A DNA stretch of 64,000 nt from Malania oleifera (Eukaryota; Streptophyta; Magnoliopsida; Santalales; Ximeniaceae), in the NCBI RefSeq assembly GCF_029873635.1, contig NC_080422.1, positions 58,315,889 through 58,379,888 of the forward strand. Reading direction: 5' to 3'. The stretch's first letter is position 1. Each line of letters begins with the position of its first letter. Made by a program: the position numbers and the translations under genes. Below are positions 58,605-64,000 of this stretch, piece by piece. A model generated the notes under the pieces. The model saw nothing but the letters and a program-made list of their open reading frames with translations, had not been told where the DNA came from and did no database searches.

Positions 58605-58960
58605 ACAAGCGAAACTCCGTTATCGTGCCTCTCTTAGCATTGTTGATCCTATAGTGGGTAAGGTGTTAGATATCCCCTTCTTCACTGATGACTTTCCTGA
58701 AATTCTTTGTTTATTTAAAAATATAGGATGGTATGATTTCATTATTTAGCAACCCAAAGGCTTCTTTCCTTATCTTGTCAAAATATTCTACGCAAACTTA
58801 ATTTATGAAAATGACATTTTTCATCTAAAGTTAAGGGGAAGAAAATTCTTTTAAATTCTGAAATACTTTCTCTTATCTTCAAAATCACTCCAGGAGAATT
58901 TGAATGTCTCACTCTAGAAGAAGAATGGGAATATGAAGAAACTAGAGTAGATGACTAGTT
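58605..58960 (+). pseudogene. E2 accessory ORF, second piece, truncated
   Basis: Continues in frame after E4: QAKLRYRASLSIVDPIVGK, VLDIPFFTDDFPEILCLF, GWYDFII-stop, QPKGFFPYLVKIFYANL, then a frameshift. It aligns with LRYKNSLSSVEPILGK and WYDFITQQTKGCFPHLVKIFYANM of E1. After an ITPGEFE block it diverges to an acidic end (about 58905-58958) and lacks the 250-residue C-terminal part of E1, so a deletion has occurred. Confidence 0.75.
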
Positions 58961-59197
58961 GATGTTGTATTTATAAGTTTTTTGAATTGTATGACCCTGT
59001 TTAAGTTGTTTGACTAGCTAAAGTTGTTTTATGAGTAGTTTTTTTTTTTTTTGACACTTTTTGAATGAAATTCCCTCTATGTGTAAAGACATCTTTGCAA
59101 TTATGATATGATCCTATTTCCTATCCCTTGTTTCTTTTTGAATAATGACAAAGGGGGAGAAAATTGTTAGCAAAGATGATACAAAATGAGCTAAAGT
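58961..59197 (+). other. E2 3' non-coding segment, left of solo LTR
   Basis: T-rich sequence with a poly-T run (59040-59053) and a PPT-like tract GACAAAGGGGGAGAAAA (59147-59163). No gene. Confidence 0.55.
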
Positions 59198-60979
59198 GTA
59201 AAAATACTAAAGAGAAAAATGGCACAAGAAAAGGTGAATAATTGGATTCTTTTGAATTTTAACGATTTTTAAACTTCTGATTTTAATACCCAGTAAAACA
59301 AAATATATAAGTGATAGTCACACTTAAGAATACAGAAATTTAAAATCACAAGTCAATTAATGAAATCAAAGTAATTCAATCACTCAACCAAGAATATTAG
59401 AGCTTTAGTTAATTTCCCTAAAAGCCTTTTAGAATGCACCTCTCTTGATCAAGATTTCCACATATTAACCAACGTACTCCCTTTTGGGTTTCCGCAAACG
59501 GTTAATCAAAACGTACTTTCCAAATTTCAAGTATCTTTGTTTCTTTCTTACTTAAAATCTTGCAACCTGCACTTTTAAACCATATAATGATAACAAGTAA
59601 AGAATATAAAGTAATGCAGAGAGAAAGAGACAAGAATTTTTATGAGGTTTGGCTTCAACAAAGCCTATGTCCTCGCCCTTGGTAAAAACACCAAAGGGTT
59701 CCACTATATCAGTTCTGTTACCTGGTGGAACAACACCTGTTTACAACCACTCCTTTTGTTAGGCTAGAGCCTGCCTCTCCAAACATCAATTCTCTTGTTT
59801 GGTCCAACAATTCAATAGTTCTGAATTGTCTAAGAATGAAGAAAAAGAGATTTTGTGTACAAAATAAAAACTCTCAGAACAGAGTAGATTAGTACAACAA
59901 TTTAGCACACTGATACTTCAAGGTAATTCAATTATAAAAAAATTTGAAGCTCAATACTTGGTATGAATCACCAAATGATTTTCAATAAAAGATTCTGATT
60001 TTTGAAATCTTTTCTTCAAAGTATAAATCAATAAAAAATTAGTAATTTAAAAAGAGAGTTTTAGATCCTTTGAGAAATTTGAATGCTTGAAGATCGCTTG
60101 ATCTAAAAAACCTTTGAAGATTACTGGATCTAAAAACTTTTGAAGATTGCTGGATCTGAAAACCTTTGAAGATTGCTTAATTTCAAAAACTTTTGAATAT
60201 TGCTTCAATATCTCTCTTCAAAAAAACTTTGAAGATTTGAGCTATTTATAGATGTTTAGAAGCTGTTCATTACTCCCAAAGATTCCTAAAAATCGTATCC
60301 AAGTATTTTGAAATAAAATGTCCAAAAATGTGGTTTAAAAAAATCTTCCCGTTGAGAGATTTAATGCCAACGTTCGAGTGGCAGTTGCCTGCCACGACCT
60401 GACAGTTGCCTGTCATAGAACAACCTCTCAACACAGAATGCTGGCAGTCGCCTGCCAGAACCAAGGCAGTCGCCTATCTAGCTACTGACTTTTTGAAAAA
60501 CCTTCTATTTAATTTGGCAGTCGCCTACCTTATCATGACAGTTGCCTGGACCTTCAAACTTAAAAAAATTTTCTTTTTCAAAAACTTTTGTTTTCATTGA
60601 TTATAAAAATATTCTTTAGAGTATATATATGAAAATATATTTTTGAATTTCTAAGAGCTTCAAACCAATTTATACTTGAAATTAAACTTTGAAGTACCTA
60701 CATTTAGAACATCCTTAAATTATAATTCTTTGGTCTTCAAACTTGTTCTTCCATGATCCTTGTGGTTTCAATCTTTTCTTTGAGCTTTTTCACCAGTACA
60801 ACTTTATTCCTCATGCTCTTTGTAATCCATAAACTTTACTTTGTATTCTTCAAGAATTCTTTGTATTCCATAAGCTTCCTTATGCACTTGAGATTGAAAA
60901 ACTCTTACTTGAAACATATTAAACACATAATTGATTTGTTATCATCAAAATAAGAATTGTAAGCCTTATTAGGCCAACA
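59198..60979 (-). mobile_element. Solo copia LTR, minus, GGCAG-type array
   Basis: Minus-strand start TGTTGGCCT at 60979. The other end is placed at tgtaaaaatac (59198) by analogy; the terminal block has decayed to aaaaggtgaataattgg. It carries accaacgtactcccttttgggtttccgcaaacgg (59469-59502) as in the E1 LTR, a ggtttggct block near 59646, and an array at 60376-60550. Flanks TAAAG and ATAAG do not match, so ends and target duplication are uncertain. Confidence 0.7.
60376..60550 (-). repeat. U3 inverted-repeat array, TGGCAG-TCGC-CTGCCA type
   Basis: Units: GTGGCAG-TTGC-CTGCCAC (60378-60395), TGACAG-TTGC-CTGTCA (60400-60415), CTGGCAG-TCGC-CTGCCAG (60441-60458), then imperfect GGCAGTCGCCTA units near 60464 and 60519 and GACAGTTGCCTG near 60537. 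The second unit differs from the first by G to A in one arm and C to T in the other, keeping the pairing. Confidence 0.9.
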
Positions 60980-61240
60980 ATAAGAAATCATTTTTCAAGT
61001 AATACATATCTTGTGAATGAATTTAACGAAATCGTACTTTATGAGCTAAAAGATTCATATTGAATAAAGTATGACATACTTGTTAAATATTATTACATGT
61101 TGGATGATATGCTATTTCTTTACTTGGAATTTTTATCATTACTCTTATTAAATCTTAAAAGGATGCTTATTGCAAGGGGGAGCCTTTTTTTCTTTTTTTT
61201 CCAAAGGAACTCTCATCTTTGGTCTTTGTTTGTCATCATC
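60980..61240 (+). other. E2 3' non-coding segment, right of solo LTR
   Basis: AT-rich, no supportable ORF. It includes a PPT-like tract gcaagggggagcc at about 61173-61185 and ends in tttgtcatcatc before the PPT. Confidence 0.55.
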
Positions 61241-61254
61241 AAAAAGGGGGAGAT
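61241..61254 (+). other. E2 polypurine tract
   Basis: AAAAAGGGGGAGAT directly before the 3' LTR. Confidence 0.9.
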
Positions 61255-63128
61255 TATTGGCCTAACTGGGCTTTTCAATCAGTTTTGGTGATAACAAACA
61301 AAGGATAATCTAACTTGGAATGGTTGAGTAATGATGTTTCAGGTTTGACAATAATACAAGGATCATTATGGACCATCAAGCTACATTCATCAACAAGTAA
61401 TCAAAGAGAAGCTCAAAGCAACACTAGATTGATTAATGCATAAGCAAACTAAAACAAGTTCAAGCTAAAGTCCAAGGGATTTCAAAGTTACCATGTCATG
61501 GAGGATTTTAAGCTTAAAGTATAAGGTTTTAGGATGAGAAATGTAGGTACTTCAAAATTGAATATTTGTTGAAATATTATTTGAAGCTCTTTAGGGGTAA
61601 TTTATGGACTTAAAGACCTATTTTAAGAACCCCAAAAAATGGTTTATAAAAGAGAAAAGAAAGAGAGCAAAACAAATTTTTTTGAAATGGAAATAAAAAA
61701 AAACTAGAAAGTATATTGCTTCGAAGACTGAAGTTGCTGCTCATAAGTATGTAGATATTACTTTAGAAGACTGAGGTTTAAGCTCAGTCGTCTGAAGAAT
61801 TACTTCAGATGTTTGAAGATTAAGTTTGGTCGTCTGAAGATTTATTGGTGAAACACATATACAGGCAGTAGCACATCAGAAGACTGAACTCTGACTTCAG
61901 TCGTCTGAAGCCAAAACTTTAGAAGTCTAAACTCTAACTTCAGACATCTGACCCTGTGTCCAGTTCAAAATTTTCAAAGCTTTGAGGAACTTCAAAAGAT
62001 TGACCCCGAAGGTTCAATTGTCTGAACACTGTTAACGTTCAAATTTTTTAAATATTTTAAATGTTTTAAATTGGTTTCTTGTGCTCCAAATTTTCCTAAA
62101 ACTTGGGAAACACTCCAAGTAATCTTGGGTAGCATGAAACTAACTTTATTGGCCTATAAATACATGGTTTTACAAATTGAATAATACCAAGAATTGAAAA
62201 ATATGCTCTAAGCTCTCTTGCATTCAAAGTCACTACTTGCTCAAACACTTGCAATCTGAAAGTGCTGATATTTTGAAAGTGTTGATCATCAATCCCTGAG
62301 TTCTACATACTAATTTCTCATCTTGAGAAAGGGAACTTGGTGAATTCTAATCTTGAGCTTTGAATTGTATTTCAACTTTGATATTTAAATTCTGAAGTAT
62401 ATAGATTTGAATTGTATTAATCAGCTCTGTGTGTGAGCACTCTTTGTACACATCTACTTGCAATTTATTTTGTAGTTATTGGACGATTCCAGGCTTGTTG
62501 GATCGTTGACTGAACGAGGGAATATCTTTTGGAGAGGCGGGCTCTAGCTTACTTGAAGGAGTGATTGTAAAAGGTGTTGTTCCGCCTGGTAACGGAACTA
62601 AGCTAGTGAATCCTTTGGTGGTTTGCCAAAGGTGAGGACATAGGCTAGGGATACGTCGAACCTTGTAAAATCTCAGTGTTCTTCTCTCTTCGTTACTCTT
62701 TATTTTATGCATTTTACTTGTATTTGTTGGATGCAAATTGATTGATTGCAAGGCTTAAGTAAAAATTAAGAGAAGATTCTTAATTCTAGAAAGTACATTT
62801 TAATTAGCCTTTTGCGAAAACTCTCAAGGGAGTACATTGGTTAATTTGCTGAAATCTTGATTAAGTGAGCGCTTTACAAAACAAAAACAAAACAGGGTTT
62901 GCATAAAATCACAGGGCTGCTACCAAAAGTTGAAAGCATCGAATTCTTGTTTGTTTTGATTGATTGATTTCAATATTGTGGTTGATTGGAATTTGTGGTG
63001 TATTTTGGTTTGATTGATTTATTTATGTTTTTGTTGTTGCACTAAAACAAGTAAAAAGTTTTAAGAAGAGCCTAAAAATTTTAAATAATCCAATTCACCC
63101 CCCTCTTGGGAATTATATTATACTTTCA
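61255..63128 (+). repeat. E2 3' LTR
   Basis: 1874 bp. Starts TATTGGCC (decayed TG) and ends ACTTTCA at 63128, like the E1 LTR end TTTCA. Inverted-repeat array 61718-62022 (CTCAGTCGTCTGAAG, CTTCAGATGTTTGAAG types), TATAAATA 62155-62162, R/U5 block with ggagaggcgggctctagc and ccgcctggtaacggaac shared with E1 in reverse orientation, and terminal ccaattcacccccctcttgggaa. Confidence 0.88.
62155..62162 (+). promoter_or_regulatory. E2 3' LTR TATA box
   Basis: GGCCTATAAATACATGG downstream of the inverted-repeat array; the E1 LTR has TATAAAA/TATAAAT before catgg at the same place. Confidence 0.6.
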
Positions 63129-64000
63129 ACCAAATTTGAGCCACCACAATGAATCAGTCTTGTTACCTGCACAAAAGTTAGCCTCAAATAAATCAATACG
63201 TTTTAAGGTACTAGACAAAACATGTGCAAATTGCCTTCCTTGTTTTAACAAGAAAGGACCTTTATTCAGTATATTTTTCAAGAAAGTCACTTCTTTAAGA
63301 ACCGATCTTTGAGGAAAAGTTGTCAGAGCAGTTACATTTAGTTCTTAGAAGCATTAACATTAAAAATTTTACCTGGTTCCTTGAAAGTTAAATTCTCACC
63401 AGTCTACTCACCCTTTTTATCGAGTGTACCCATCACCTTACCACTACGGGGATTTGCTTTAGCATTGCACTCCTTGATATTTAATCTAGTAGGGAATGAT
63501 GGTTCCACGACTTTCAATCTCTAAGGGTAAGGTACCACAGGTTGGTACTCTTTACTAGTCTCGATCTCCAGGTTAATTGACTTCTTCAATTTTGGACTTG
63601 CTTCCTCTAATTTTTCTTTGACCTCATCTATCTCAGTTGTAACTTCAGGTGTCAAGACAACTATTGGTCTTTCAGTGAGTATCTTAGGTTGGGGAACTTC
63701 TTTTCCACTTCTCGAAGTAATAACGACCTCCTCTGTCTCAAGAGAAACATTATGTATTTGTTACTGTTGGTGCTAGTATTCTTGAGGATTAGACTGAGGT
63801 TCTACTGAAAATTCCCTTTTTTCTAAGATATTAAATTGCGTGCTCAACTCATCAATGGTGTCCCAAAATTTATTTATGGCCTGAGTGTACTGATTGTTAG
63901 TTGTGACTTGAATTTGCATGATTTGCTGAAACATATTCGCCATCTACATCATGCTATCATCAGAAGATTTCTTTAATGAAATAGAAGCTAGATTTGGTTG
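63129..64000 (-). pseudogene. Ty3/gypsy gag fragment (Athila/Tat-like), right edge
   Basis: From ATG 63943-63941 the minus strand reads MANMFQQIMQIQVTTNNQYT, then IDELSTQFNILEKREF, two stops, and EVVITSRSGKEVPQP. This matches the (A)ITLRSGK block at the gag C-terminus of Athila/Tat-type gypsy elements. A Lys/Glu/Pro-rich stretch (PEVTTEIDEVKEKLEEASP) and PSFPTRLNIKE follow, to about 63400. The 63129-63400 part is not recognised. No LTR or pol lies inside the window, so the element continues beyond it. Confidence 0.55.

Larger units (their letters stand above)
34717..63128 (+). mobile_element. E2: old copia element split by two nested elements and a solo LTR
   Basis: Pieces in order: gag from 34717, pol to 39141, [E3], pol end from 48076 to 48191, internal promoter region and accessory ORF to 48661, [E4], accessory ORF from 58605, 3' non-coding, [solo LTR 59198-60979], 3' non-coding to 61254, 3' LTR 61255-63128. 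Gene order and the 3' LTR terminus (CTCTTGGGA...TTTCA) are those of E1. The 5' LTR, primer site and first roughly 105 gag codons are missing. Many stops mark it as an old copy. Confidence 0.85.

Noticed and set aside
62476..62751. 91-codon minus-strand ORF
   Set aside because: It is antisense to the R/U5 part of the E2 3' LTR, which matches the E1 LTR at DNA level.

Overview
The window is angiosperm nuclear DNA made almost entirely of LTR retrotransposons. It is AT-rich, with no bacterial gene organisation and no host gene that I can support. The species cannot be told from the sequence. Nearly all coding remnants are Ty1/copia. They share a two-zinc-knuckle gag, a DSGCSRHMTG-type protease motif, integrase, RT with YVDD, RNase H ending near WVDIFTKPL, an initiator-Met primer site (TGGTATCAGAGC), and LTRs of about 1.8-2.4 kb ending in CAATTCACCCCnTCTTGGGA. 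This looks like the SIRE/Maximus type (inference). A Ty3/gypsy gag scrap lies at the right edge.

Layout. 1-2110: decayed copia element of another lineage, + strand. 2111-3250: LTR piece. 3251-4679 plus 6598-7046: unclassified repeat split by a solo LTR (4680-6592, target duplication ATTTC). 7047-8657: 3' end of element X (minus). From 8658, an LTR (Y) is cut into pieces at 8658-8863, 19069-19244 and 27870-28108 by E1 (8864-19068, minus, nearly full length, LTRs most alike) and E5 (19245-27869, minus, gag-only, duplication AGTTT). 28109-31895: truncated E6 (minus, related to E5). 31896-33117: unclassified. 33118-34406: LTR fragment (minus). 34407-34716: LTR fragment (+). 34717-63128: one old element, E2 (+), split by E3 (39142-48070, gag-only, duplication ACTTG, inside RNase H), E4 (48662-58599, autonomous-type but decayed, duplication GCACC, inside an accessory ORF) and a solo LTR (59198-60979). 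63129-64000: gypsy gag fragment (minus).

Four points stand out. (1) E1 and E2 carry an accessory ORF after pol, with its own TATA box and palindromes of the type found in the LTR promoters; a third remnant is in X. (2) Every LTR whose U3 is preserved has, upstream of TATA, an array of 14-18 bp inverted repeats. Arm sequence differs by family, arm changes are compensated, and a CpG or its decay product sits at the centre. (3) Several LTRs have an exact or near match to the plant G2/M-phase MSA element just upstream of TATA. (4) The gag-only elements E3 and E5 share the same internally shortened gag, and with E6 a long conserved non-coding 3' region, suggesting an established non-autonomous lineage served by E4-like partners.
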